Origin: Gerris lacustris
Lineage: Eukaryota; Arthropoda; Insecta; Hemiptera; Gerridae
DNA: 64,000 bases
Assembly: GCA_951217055.1 (NCBI GenBank)
Contig: OX578276.1
Span: forward strand, 35,116,205-35,180,204
Direction of reading: 5' to 3'
Part shown: positions 30,676-40,840 of the stretch, in pieces
Numbering within the stretch: position 1 is the first letter of the stretch
How the letters are laid out: every line of letters starts with the position of its first letter
The notes under the pieces: generated by a model
Seen by the model: only the letters and a program-made list of their open reading frames with translations
Told to the model about the DNA's origin: nothing
Database searches by the model: none
Translations under genes and position numbers: made by a program

Positions 30676-30806
30676 GTGGACCCCGACGCAGAACATTCCT
30701 TCTGAGACAAAGGCATACAAATCGTGAGACAGACTTTACTTTATTTAATACTTTAACTTACAATTTTTTTTTAAGCAAACTTTTATTAAAATTAAAAAAA
30801 AATGAA

Positions 30807-31406
30807 ATGTCTAACAATGAATCTCTCATAGACATGGATGAAGTATTACCACAAGAAGAGGTACAACAGTGGATGTAAAGCTACCACCATTCTGGCGAAA
30901 TAGGGCAGAACTTTGATTCATTCACGCTGAGTCAAATTTTGAAATATCAAAAATTAAAAGTGACATTACTAAGTTTCATTATGTCATAAAAGCTCTTGAA
31001 GGGGTCATGTTAGAGCACGTCTCTGACATTGTTTCCAAACCTCCTGAGACGAAAAAATATGAAACAATTAAAACTGCACTTATATCAGCATTTTCAGATA
31101 ATAGTGAAAAGAAAATAAGACGTTTGCTAAGTGATATAGAGTTAGGTGATCGTAAACCATCGCAGCTATTAAGGTACACGAAAGAGCTCGCTAATGGCAA
31201 AATTGGTGATGAGGTACTTAGATCACTATGGTTGCAACACTTACCTAGCAATGTTCAGTCAATCTGTCCATAAGCAAAGAGATCTGCCAAAACTAGCGTC
31301 CATGGCCGATAAAATATTTGAAATTCAAGATCCTATAATACTTTCCAAATCCATAAATTCGGTAGCAACACCGAGCAAACTATCAACCAACCAACATACA
31401 CTGAAC
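30807..31406 (+). pseudogene. Gypsy A gag, 5' part
   Basis: Capsid part of gag of the arthropod type with a VKLPPFWRNRAEL start block (about 30876-30915). ATG 30807; stops occur at about 30876 and 30915. The clearest region is 31007-31273: SDIELGDRKPSQLLRYTKEL and LRSLWLQHLPSNVQS. A frameshift near 31265 leads to ADKIFEIQDP. It is cut at 31406 by the LINE copy and continues at 33253. Confidence 0.8.
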
Positions 31407-33239
31407 GATCAGCTGTTTCTTTAAAAGATATTTTTCACTGCAGAGAAACGTGCCACACTACCTTATCAGAGCAGATTCGACATCCCCCATGTGGCAGTCA
31501 CAGTCTTAAAACAAACGTTAAATTGGGTTAATCATAGCTACACACTCAAAAATAACTGCCTTCTTAGGATATGTTTTGAACGACTAAAATCTTTGGATGC
31601 TGCACCAAGTAATTCACACAAGCTCAATTGGTTTAGCCAATTATAAAGTATACTACATCAAATTAAACTAGAACCAGACGAAATTTCAAAACCCATCTGT
31701 AAAACAGCATTAAATAAAATAGTTTGCCAGTACCAAGAAAGCTTAGTAGAACAAGACCTTAAGAGGATTATGGAATCAACTTTTAATGGCTTTTGCAAAT
31801 TCTCCGATTTTGCTCAAAAAAACAAATACAAAATATTTATATTTAAACTTAGCATTCACTAGCCAAAAACTTATGTCTCAAATACGAAAATCAGGCTTTG
31901 ACCATTTAAAAATTACAAGTAAAGGCATTATTTATAAGATTCGCACAGATCACTTGTGTACCCTATGCAATATGAATGTTGAGGAAGATTTATTTCATAT
32001 TGTATTTGAGTGCCCAACTAACAATTCCCAAAGGGAACAATTCTTGCAGCCAGAGTTAGCTACACCTTTAACCAACGTTCTTGATATTTTTGATAAGTCC
32101 AACAGAATTGCTACCTTTCTAGATATAAAACAAAAAACTACAGGCAAGAAAATTCTCTGCTTTTTCCTAAGTACTCTGAAACTTAGGTCATTTTTATTAA
32201 ATGAGTAACGTTTTCCTTTTAATTTATGTAAAAACTTTAATATCTTTATTACCTTTATCTCTTAATAACAAAATTAAAGGGGGAAAAAGATCAAATGAAC
32301 AACACACAAACTAAATAAATGAAATAAGATTCTTGTATGGATCACATCAAAACGTTTTTATTGAAAGAAACCTTTGTACGTTCAAACCAAATTTATATAT
32401 AGGTTGGTATTGTAACCTGAGAAGTTTTCATTTTCATTTGCTTTTTGTTTTTATGCTATCCTTTATCTTGTACTACACTTATTTTTATAGAACTAGAGGT
32501 TTTCTTTTTATATAGAATCGTGTGGTATACATAGTATAAGCCACCTGTATTATTTTTGACTTAATGTTATTGAGCCATATTGTAAAAATGACATTATTAT
32601 TGTCACTCCTTTGTAAAAAAAAAGCTGTATTCAGCTTTAATAGTACATTACGCGTCAAGTGCGGAAAGTAGCATTTTGCATGCTAGTGTGGAGTTTGCAC
32701 CCGAGCGAAAGCGAGGGTAGTAAAACCTCACGAGCAATGCAAAATACCGTTTTCGCACGAGTTGTGTACCGTACTTTATCTACGATTGTTAGATTTAAAT
32801 AATAAATACAGAAAAAAATAAACTTGCATGTAAGTTCGTATCTCTTCTCTTGATAAAGATGGCATTAATCTTGAGTTGTATTTTTTGCCGAATTAATTAT
32901 TTCTGGAGGAGTATTATTCTCTACATTTTCGTCAAAGCCACTTGATTCATTCATTGTTTTTAACTAAAAACTCGATTAAACAGTTACTTTAATAAAAGAA
33001 TAGCAAATTAGTTTTGTTAAATGTAAACAAACTCGCTAATCGTGCGTAAAGCTGAAGAATTCAGCTTTACCATGAACCACGCTAGCGCGGTAAAGAAAAG
33101 GAATTCTTCAGAACTATGAGACGCGCATGCGCAATGAATACAAGTACGTAAATAATCACTTTCTACGCATCTAAACAGAGATATAATGTTTATATTTCGT
33201 ATCAATCGTAGATAAACTAATTTACATATACTCATATTC
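31407..33239 (+). mobile_element. 5'-truncated LINE copy with 13-bp target duplication
   Basis: ACATACACTGAAC occurs at 31394-31406 and 33240-33252 on either side, and removing the insert plus one copy restores the Gypsy A gag frame. Coding sequence (31440-32208) is the C-terminal end of a LINE ORF2; the rest (32209-33239) is untranslated. The 3' part contains a hairpin-prone stretch (about 32655-32765, with AGCATTTTGCATGCT and a complementary GCAATGCAAAATACC) and AAAGCTGAAGAATTCAGCTTT at 33048. No poly(A) precedes the second duplication. Clade not determined. Confidence 0.75.
31440..32208 (+). pseudogene. LINE ORF2 C-terminus with C-C-H-C motif
   Basis: About 31450-31780 reads LPYQSRFDIPHVAVTVLKQT and FERLKSLDAAPSNSHKLNW with one stop near 31646. 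A frameshift near 31790 leads to 31786-32208, which contains SQIRKSGFDHLKI and the zinc-like CTLCNMNVEEDLFHIVFECP, the motif usual at the end of I/Jockey-group ORF2 proteins. RT and endonuclease domains are not in the copy. Confidence 0.7.
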
Positions 33240-33252
33240 ACATACACTGAAC

Positions 33253-33940
33253 CAAAATTATCCTATTAAGACTCTAATTGAGGAAATGGCATCTCTTAAG
33301 ACTGAGATAGCTTACCTGAAAGGACGTTTAGCTCGCACCAGGTCCAGATCTAATTACTCACGCTTCAGATCGACAAGTAGAAGAAAGTCACAAACACCAC
33401 ATAGGAGCACTACTGGAAACTGCTATTTTCATGATAAATTTGGAAAAAGAAGCAAGAAGATGCAGACAACGATGTTCTAATAAGAACCCGGAAAACTAGA
33501 TAGCCAGTCGCAGTCTGCGGCAGAAGTGACAGGCAAATCTAGGAGCCGCCTTTTTATTCGAGACAATACAACAAAATTAAATTTTTTAATAGAGTCAGGA
33601 GCAGACATATCTGTGATACCACCTAAAATAAAATTTAAAAAAAAGATCTACGACAGTTAAACTTTTTGCAGCGAATGGTACTCCTATCAGAACTGATGGC
33701 GTGGTAACAATGGACATAGATATCGGACTTCGACGTATTTATGGGTGGACTTTTTTTTATTGCAGATGTAGGAAACCCTATTATCGGAGCAGACTTCTTA
33801 AGTAAGCATGGCCTTCTACTTGACTTAAAGAGATCAAGACTAATAGATAGCCTTACAAATTTAACCGTTACTGGCAAGACAATACAAACACCTCCAGTCA
33901 CTATTAGAGCTGTACAGAAAAGCAATAAATACTATGAATT
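33253..33940 (+). pseudogene. Gypsy A gag end and protease
   Basis: Resumes the gag after the LINE copy: LIEEMASLKTEIAYLKGRLA, an Arg/Ser-rich stretch, then a degenerate knuckle region with CYFHDKFGKRSKK. After stops at 33478, LFIRDNTTKLNFLIESGADI (about 33550-33610) is the aspartic protease with ESGAD in place of DTGAD. Frameshifts near 33645 and 33740 lead to FIADVGNPIIGADFLSKHG. The frame stays open to the ACTT site at 33941, where Gypsy B is inserted, and picks up again at 39856. Confidence 0.75.
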
Positions 33941-33944
33941 ACTT

Positions 33945-34119
33945 TATGGATGGCTGAGTATAACTAGTTTCTTAACTTATAATAGGTGATTTGCTTCAAA
34001 CTGAGCGACACAGATATTTCTAACAAAATCTATTTTTTAAGAATGAAAATGTGACATATCAAAAACATAAAAAAAAGAAGTATTTGAAAATTAACAAATA
34101 TAAATAATATGCCGCCACA
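33945..34119 (-). repeat. Gypsy B 3' LTR
   Basis: Minus strand runs TGTGGCGGCATATTATTT...GCCATCCATA. Preceded by a purine tract AAAAAGGGGGGAATCC (34135-34120). The same sequence, opened by a large insert, is found on the plus strand at 36869-37953. Confidence 0.85.
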
Positions 34120-34134
34120 GGATTCCCCCCTTTT

Positions 34135-35829
34135 TTAATCTGGGGCGAAACTAACTTTCTTATCCTTCGTGCTAGTTTCTATGAGATGTGTATCCTCTAC
34201 AGTGTTCAAGCAGTAAGCAGTTTTACTCTGTCTACAGCAACTACCCTTTTCTTTTCCTCCAATTAAGATGGTAAAGTTTTTCTTTCCTCTTTTTGAAACT
34301 TTATGAGGACCAGAGTAAAGTTGTTCTAATGGTTTCTTTACTCTATCTTCTCTTAAGAAAAGAGAGCATTTTTGAAGACCTGGATGGATGAATATTTTTC
34401 TTATAGCGTGGTGAGTTGCTGGTAAAGGTCTTAAATTTCGGAAGGAAGTTCTTAATTTTTCCACGAACTCTGATGGAGTATCCTTAGCAGCTTTTCTATT
34501 AGATTGGAAGAGTTCTCCTGGGAGTCTTATGTTACAACCATAGACTAATTCTGCAGGACAGGCTTTCAAATCTTCTTTTGGAGCTGCTCTTATGCCAAGT
34601 AAAACTGTAGGTAAAGTTTCGATCCAGTTACTGTTCTCTTGACATTTGAGCGCAGCCTTTAATTGTCGATGGATACGCTCAACCATACCATTGGCCTCAG
34701 GGTGGTAGGCTGTGGTTCTCACCTTTTTTGCACCCACAAGCTTAGCTAAAGCCTGAAACAGTTGAGATTCAAATTGCTTTCCCTGATCGCTAACAATTGT
34801 GACTGGAGAGCCGAACCTAGCTATCCAGTTTAAATAAAAAGCATATGCGACCAGTTTCTGCCGATATGTCAGAGATAGGTATGACCTCAGGCCATCTTGT
34901 GTACCTATCTATACAAGTTAAGAGATACCGAAAACCTTGACGAGGAGGTAGAGGTCCAACGAGATCGATGTGAACCGTTTCAAAACGTTGGTAATTTTGT
35001 GGGAAATCTGAAATAGGTGTCCTGGTGTGCTGATGGATCTTCGATTTTTGGCAAGCTTCGCAGGATTTTACAAAATTCACGCAAAATTCTCTATCCCAGG
35101 CCATACAAAACGATCTTTAACTAGCTTAGCAGTAACTTTACGAACGGGGTGAGCAAGATGGTGCATACAGTTTATTACTTGGTTCCTAGATACTTTTGGA
35201 ACGTATGGACGTATTTTGTTATCTATAGAGCAGTAAAGTGGAATTTTGACATCGGTAAAGTAGTGAGTTGAAGTTTTAAGGACGAAGTTCCTTGTAACAA
35301 CTTTTTAGTTCTTCATCTTCTAGCTGCTTTTACCTATTTCTTCATAGTCTATGGTAGATGGCGGTAAAATGGCGTTTACACGAGACAAAGCATCAGCAAC
35401 AATATTTTCCGAACCAGTGATGTGTGGGATATCGGTAGAAAATTGAGATATGTAATCCAGATATCTGAGTTGTCTTGGAGTGAATTTATCGGATTTTTGT
35501 TGAAAGGCAAAAGTTAAAGGCTTGTGATCTGTGTAAATACGAAAATGACGACCTTCAAGCATATGCTTGAAGTACTTAATAGCGGAGTATACAGAAGCTC
35601 TCTGTCATAGGCGCTATATCTTTTTTTGTGTCTGTCAGCTTTGTCGAGAAAAAACCGAGCGGGCGCGCTCCTTTTCCTTCAATTTGGTGCAAGGCTGCTC
35701 CCACAGCTGAATCAGAAGCATCCGTGACAAGATATATGCGACCCTCAGGTTCTGGAAATGCTGAACTCGTAGCATCTGCAATACCGTTCTTATACGATTT
35801 AACACAATTTATTCTTCCCCAGTCTTAGC
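34135..35829 (-). pseudogene. Gypsy B RNase H and integrase
   Basis: Minus-strand 3' half of pol. RNase H: GRIYLVTDASDSAVGAAL (about 35740-35690), a frameshift near 35585, then FRIYTDHKPLTFAFQQKSDK and GSENIVADALSRVNAI. Integrase: zinc-binding region CEACQKSKIHQHTRTP (about 35050) and first catalytic Asp in HIDLVGPLPPRQGF. A frameshift near 34830 precedes the second Asp region; KVRTTAYHPEANGMVERIHR carries the catalytic Glu. The open stretch 34737-34135 runs to the C-terminal domain and stops right at the purine tract. The 5' half of pol is on the opposite strand at 39040-39795. Confidence 0.85.
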
Positions 35830-35840
35830 AGCTTTATACG

Positions 35841-36864
35841 ATGGCAGCAGACGATACGCCGATGGCAGTAGATACCCAGGAAGTAGTCCCAGAGCCACCC
35901 GCAAAGAAGAGGCGAACTGTGAATGTAGAAGGGCAGGAGGTCCCGGACACAAAACGGAATAGGGTCATCCCGGACAAGACCTCAAAGATGCTGGCATACG
36001 GATTCATCATCCACTTTCACCACGAGGCCATAACCAGATAGGGCGCCGATCCGTACTGTATAGACCTGGTAGCAGATATAACATCGATTATGTTTACCAT
36101 TCATACTTGTAGATGGCAAATAGCAAACAACACTGGTAACGTCTCCAGCAAGGTCACCTGGACTGGGCCCGCCAACATCAAGGGATCCCCGACACCGCTA
36201 ACGATGCAAGTACTCACAGAGGTCTACGATGCCCTGGCAACGCAGTACGGCTTCACCTACCTTAACGAAGAGGCAAACCGCCAGAAAACCGGAACGCTTT
36301 CCGCCATCCTGACTCTGTCCTGCCTGTATCGAAATAGGTTCGCAGAAGTCAGAATAGGTAACACTCACGTGGTCCATAAAAAGCGGGTGATAAAACGGAC
36401 GAAATCCAAATCGAGCATTTCGGGCTCGCAAGTGAACATACACCACACCTTGCAGGATGCACATACAACCCTAGAGGCGTCTTCAATGAAGACGCCTCAG
36501 AGACACCTCATTCAGAGCCTGGGTCCTATGACCATCGCCATAAATCTGGCGTTAACATCGGATACAAAGTATCAGCCAAGCTAGGGAGAAGGCATTTTTC
36601 CAAACCTTCAAGTTGCTTCCAGAAGTGAGTGTCATCTCGGAGTCAATAAAAGGCAAAAGGGCGATGGCTTCTTCTGTGCTCTCCAGACTGGGCTCTGTTT
36701 GCCACTTTGGGGTTGCTCGCAACTCAGACAAAGGAGCTCTACCAATTGCCCTTGTGCTCCACAATGCTCGACGCAAGAAGGCGTTCACTGAATGGGCAGC
36801 TGGGGATAGGAAAGCTCCTCTCACTGAAGACCACTTCCATGATTCGGTGAAGATTGATTATTGA
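35841..36864 (+). pseudogene. Unidentified single-ORF protein gene, GC-richer, two breaks
   Basis: Not recognised. ATG 35841; one frame to 36584, interrupted only by TAG at 36039-36041. A frameshift near 36585 then leads to a second frame ending TGA at 36862-36864, so the intact form would be about 340 residues. The N-terminus is acidic with a basic PAKKRR nuclear-localisation-like motif at about 19-24. The end is rich in charged residues. There are no introns and no retroelement motif. Base composition is visibly GC-richer than both neighbours. It begins about 12 bases after the Gypsy B RNase H half and ends 4 bases before the Gypsy LTR. A viral origin (single structural gene, endogenised) is one possibility, a captured cellular transcript another; neither can be shown here. 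Confidence 0.5.
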
Positions 36865-36868
36865 AGAC

Positions 36869-37953
36869 TGTGGCGGCATGTTATTTATATTGCTTATTTT
36901 CAAATACTTATTTTGCTTCTGAGCTTACCGAAGGTAACGGAAGCTATGTGATCGTTCTGAAGAACGAAAATATTTTATATCTTCGATTTCAAAAATTCCA
37001 AGACAGAAATCCGTTTCAGACATCAGGGAACATTTTTGGTCCCGTGTCTGTCTGTCGTTCAATTTTTGCGAACCACCATATCTTAAAAACTACACGTCCA
37101 ATTTCATTTTAATGAAATTTGGGTGGCAGGTCATAATTAGTCCATTGTTGGTCCCATACAAGATTCAACCTTCTGCTCTTATTTTTTTATCTTCCACATG
37201 CTCACAAACATACATTTATTTACTGCCATATCTTTAAAAGTAATCATCTGATTTGTATGAAATTTTTATGGTTTGTCGAAAGTAGCCTGCAAACACCTGC
37301 CTAATTTCAACTTTCTGCGCACTTTAAATCGTGCTAAATTAATATGGCTTATACTATAAAGCCGCATGGCTAACTGACTCACTGACTGACATTAATGTTT
37401 ACCCACTTCCAGAAGAGCTAGAGACTTGCCGGTTTGCGCCATTCTAAAGATAGAGCAGCCTGGAAGTCCTTTTGTAACGCCTCTACACCGCAGGGTAGAA
37501 GAGGCCTGGATTAAGTAAGTAAGTAAGTTTAGTTTTGAGGGGACTAAAAAAAAAAGTTTTTTTTTATTTTTAAATCGTAATTTGGTTGCAGTTTTATATT
37601 TGTTTATTAAATTAATTATATGTGCGCTAACTTTTGGTGCTTGTTGGAGGCTTTGTTTCTCCAACAAATGTTTAAATTTCTTCAACTTTATTAAATATTT
37701 ACTGGAACAGTGCCACGCCGTTCCAACTTTTTGATTATTTTTATCGAGGTATTTTCTTAATTCGGTCTTTTCTTTGCGATGAAGCTATGTGCCACATTAA
37801 TTGGCAGAGTATTTTTTTTGTTTTTGATATGTCACAATTTCATTCTTAAAAAATAGATTTTGTTAAAAATGTCTGTGTCGCTCAGTTTGAAGCAAATCCC
37901 TTATTATAAGTTAAGAAACTAGTTAGTTATACAGTTATACCCAGCCATCCATA
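36869..37953 (+). repeat. Gypsy B 5' LTR (inverted orientation), with insert
   Basis: Starts TGTGGCGGCATGTTATTT, ends GCCATCCATA, followed after two bases by the primer-like TGGTGACCCCCGACGG. Compared with 33945-34119 it is interrupted after about 45 bp by roughly 890 bp (36914-37806). Confidence 0.8.
36914..37806. mobile_element. Repeat inserted in the Gypsy B LTR
   Basis: About 36920-37380 has the style of the HINE-like repeats elsewhere in the window: a CTGTCTGTC microsatellite word at 37047, AATTTCATTTTAATGAAATT, and a GACTGACTGAC stretch at 37376. The remainder (37390-37800) has no recognised content apart from a TAAG/TAAGTAAG run. Exact ends not resolved. Confidence 0.45.
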
Positions 37954-38126
37954 ACTGGTGACCCCCGACGGAAAGAACGCGGAAAATCGGACGGTATCGT
38001 AAGTTAAAACTTATCGTTTATAACTTTATTTTTTTGACATAATTTGTCATATTTGTCCAAAATTTAATTTTTTTTTTAAATTTATAAAAACTTAATTTTT
38101 TACGGCTCGTGAGAAAATCCGAGATG

Positions 38127-38900
38127 ACACCCCCCCCCCCCCCTCCTCTTCCTCCAGTTCCAAATGCATCTAATAACTCAAACGGTGCTTCAGCTAACTT
38201 TGTCAGAGTAAAAGTACCACCATTTTGGAAAACTAAACCCCATCTTTGGTTTATCCAACTCGAGGCACAGTTTGTGACGGCCAACATAATGGTTGACCAA
38301 ACAAAATTTTATCATGTTGTCGGAGCCCTCGAGATGGAAGTTTTGGATCATATATATCCAATATTGTAGCTTCTCCACCAGCTACTGGAGCTTATGAACA
38401 TGAACAGCTTAAGAAAAAACTAATCGAAGCGTACTCTGACTCAGAAGAAAAGCAAATTAGGCAACTCTTGACTTCGATAGAATTAGGAGATAGCAAACCT
38501 AGCCACGTACTCCGTCGTATGCGTGAGTTAGCCAAATCTAAAGTAACTGATCAGTTTTTAAAATCTCTATGGTTGCAACGTTTGCCCTCCAATGTTCAAG
38601 CCATCCTGTCCGTGACGGATGAGAATGATATAGCTAAGGTTGCACTAATAGCTGATAAAATTATGGAAGTGGCTGAAAATCAAGCTTCAACTTCAAACCT
38701 AGCACCGGTGGCACACACATCTGCAGATTCTAGCTTACAAGCTCAGGTTTCTGCACTCACTGAACAAGTAGCTAAGCTAACTAAAATCGTACGCGGCCGA
38801 AATCAGTACCGGACGCGATCGCGAGGTCGTTCTAATTCGAATACCCGGTCGAGCTCAACACGAAAAGGTGACGATAAAAGTAGTACTTGCTAGTTACATA
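38127..38900 (+). pseudogene. Gypsy B gag
   Basis: Gag of the same arthropod type as element A. It starts with a proline run encoded by a 17-base C tract, then VRVKVPPFWKTKPHLWFIQL (family VKLPPFWxxxPxLWF). A frameshift near 38365 precedes 38468-38893: SIELGDSKPSHVLRRMREL, LKSLWLQRLPSNVQAIL, a coiled-coil-like QVSALTEQVAKLTKIV and an Arg/Ser-rich tail. A frameshift near 38880 leads into a Cys/His knuckle remnant and then directly into RT at about 39000. The protease is absent, so about 0.5 kb appears deleted between gag and RT. Confidence 0.8.
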
Positions 38901-38999
38901 GGAAATATGGAAGAGATGCAAGAAGATGTATACAACCTTGTAACTTTTCGGAAAGCTGGTCAGCCCTGTTCTTGCGGTGGTGATGGAACAGAGTTTTAC

Positions 39000-39795
39000 C
39001 TGCAGAAGTTCAACACTCAACTACTCACCATATCAACACTACTAGACCTCCAGTGTTTGCAAAAGCAAGAAGATTAGACCCTAAGAAACTCTCTGATGCA
39101 AAGGCCGAATTTGATGCTATGATTGCTCAGGGAATATGTCGTCCTTCCGACAGCAATTGGGCTAGTCCGCTACACATGGTCTTAAAGAAGAATAACTCGT
39201 GGCGTCCCTGCGGTGACTATAGAACACATAACGCTATCTCAGTCCCCGACAGGTACCCACTACCTCACATTCATGACTTAGCTCAAGGTCTTCATGGAAA
39301 TAAAATTTTCTCTACTCTCGATCTCACAAAAGCATACCACCAAATTCCGGTAGAACCATGGGACGTTCCTAAAACCGCGGTAATCACGCCGTTCGGTCTT
39401 TTCGATTTCGTTCGTATGCCCTTTGGTCTCCGGAACGCAGGCCAAACGTTCCAACGCTTTATCCACAACGTGCTACGTGGTTTTGATTTTGTTTTTATAT
39501 AAATGGATGAATTCCTGATAGCTTCTACGTCAGAAGATCAGCACTTGAACCATTTACAACAAGTGTTCCAAAGACGCAGGGACTACGGTATACCCTGAAA
39601 ATGTGTATTTGGTAAACGAACTATTAAATTTTGGAATTGAACCTCTTCCAGACAAGGTAAAAGCAATCAAAGATTTTAAACGCCCGGAAACGGTACATGA
39701 AGTAAGACGTTTTCTTGCTCTTGTTAACTTCTATCATAGATTTATTCCAAATATTTCTAAAATTCAATCTCCGCTCACAGACCTAATTAAGGGGT
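39000..39795 (+). pseudogene. Gypsy B reverse transcriptase
   Basis: Copies element RNA into DNA. Open 39053-39502: [69 protein letters not shown]. At the active site the YxDD tyrosine codon is TAA and the motif reads MDEF in place of DD, so it is inactive. A short deletion near 39597 precedes 39603-39795 (VHEVRRFLALVNFYHRFIPN, then a lysine run). The coding sequence meets the 45-bp inverted LTR tip through a shared A-run. Confidence 0.85.
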
Positions 39796-39851
39796 CGAAG
39801 AAAAAAAAGAAGTATTTGAAAATAAACAAATATAAATAATATGCCGCCACA
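39796..39851 (-). repeat. LTR tip of Gypsy B (minus orientation)
   Basis: Reading down from 39851: TGTGGCGGCATATTATTT and on to AAATACTTC, the first 45-50 bp of the LTR. It then fuses with the end of the plus-strand RT in an A/T run. This tip plus ACTT defines the right limit of the inserted unit. Confidence 0.8.
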
Positions 39852-39855
39852 ACTT

Positions 39856-40840
39856 CGAGAAAATCCTGAACTACTTTGTGAAGAAGATGCGTTCCGAACA
39901 CAACCTAAACACTCCACTACGCATCATCTACTAGCAAAAGATCCTCCGGTATACCATAAATTTCGGCGACTCAACCCCGAGAAGTTAAGAGATGCTAAGA
40001 AAGCATTTGAAGAAATGGTACCACAGGGCATCTGCAGACCTTCACGAAGCAGTTGGGCTAGCCCCCTTCACATGGTGCGAAAGAAGAACAACGAATGGCG
40101 CCCATGTGGAGACTACAGAAAGCTTAATTACGGCACAATACCTGATAGATACCCTTTGCCGCATATCCAGGACATCATATCGAGCCTAGAAAATATAACA
40201 ATTTTTTCAGCTAACTAGCTCAGGAAAGATTAATACCAGATTCCTATGGAGCAAAAGGACATTCAGGAAACTGCCATCACTACTTCTTTTGGCATGTGCG
40301 AATGCCATTCGGCTGCACGAAGCCGCGCAGACGTTCCAACGACATGTCACCGAGATGCTGTCAGGTTTGCACTTTGCACACCCCTACATAGATGACATTC
40401 TCATAACCTCAAGTAATGAAGAAGAGCATATGGCAAATTTAAAACTTGTTTTCCAACGCCTAAAGGAATATGGTATAGCAGTGAATGCCAACAAGTGAGT
40501 GTTTGGGCAAAAACAGGTAACATTTCTGGGTCACGAAAGATGTGCTGATGGTGTCAAACCATTGTCAAGTAAAGTTGAAGCCAAAACAAACTTTCCGAAA
40601 CCAAAGACAATTTAAGAACTGAGAAGATTTATCGGTATGGTCAACTTCTACCACCATTTTGTAGAGAAGATAGCACATATTCAAGCCCCTCTCACTGCAC
40701 TGACTAAGAACGCGAAGAAGAAGGACAAACGCCCAGTAGAATGGAATGCAGGAGCAGAGACTGCTTTCGAAAAATGTAAAGAAGCACTGTCTGATGCTGC
40801 TACATTAGCTTATCTTCGGCTACAGAGCCAATGACTTTGA
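39856..40840 (+). pseudogene. Gypsy A reverse transcriptase
   Basis: Continues from 33940 in the same frame. 39856-40218: [60 protein letters not shown]. Stop and frameshift near 40216-40290. 40289-40498 carries the active site YIDD (PYIDDILITSS). After a stop at 40498, TFLGHERCADGVKP and a stop at about 40612 precede 40637-40834 (MVNFYHHFVEKIAHIQAPL). The catalytic aspartates survive but the frame is broken at least four times. Confidence 0.85.

Larger units (their letters stand above)
33945..39851 (-). mobile_element. Gypsy retroelement B with inverted 5' half
   Basis: ACTT at 33941-33944 and 39852-39855 flanks the unit. The outer tips are LTR ends in minus orientation: the LTR 3' end at 33945 and the LTR start TGTGGCGGCAT reading down from 39851. 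Inside, RNase H, integrase and the 3' LTR lie on the minus strand (35829-33945). A complete LTR, primer site, gag and RT lie on the plus strand (36869 to about 39795). The RT ends in a lysine run exactly where the minus-strand RNase H half begins (D-W-G), so the two halves make one pol. This implies inversion of about 35830-39800 after or during insertion. A foreign ORF occupies 35841-36864. Confidence 0.8.

Noticed and set aside
37041..37380. CTGTCTGTC and GACTGACTGAC words considered as a regulatory element in the Gypsy LTR
   Set aside because: They belong to a HINE-like insert present in other places of the window, not to the LTR itself.
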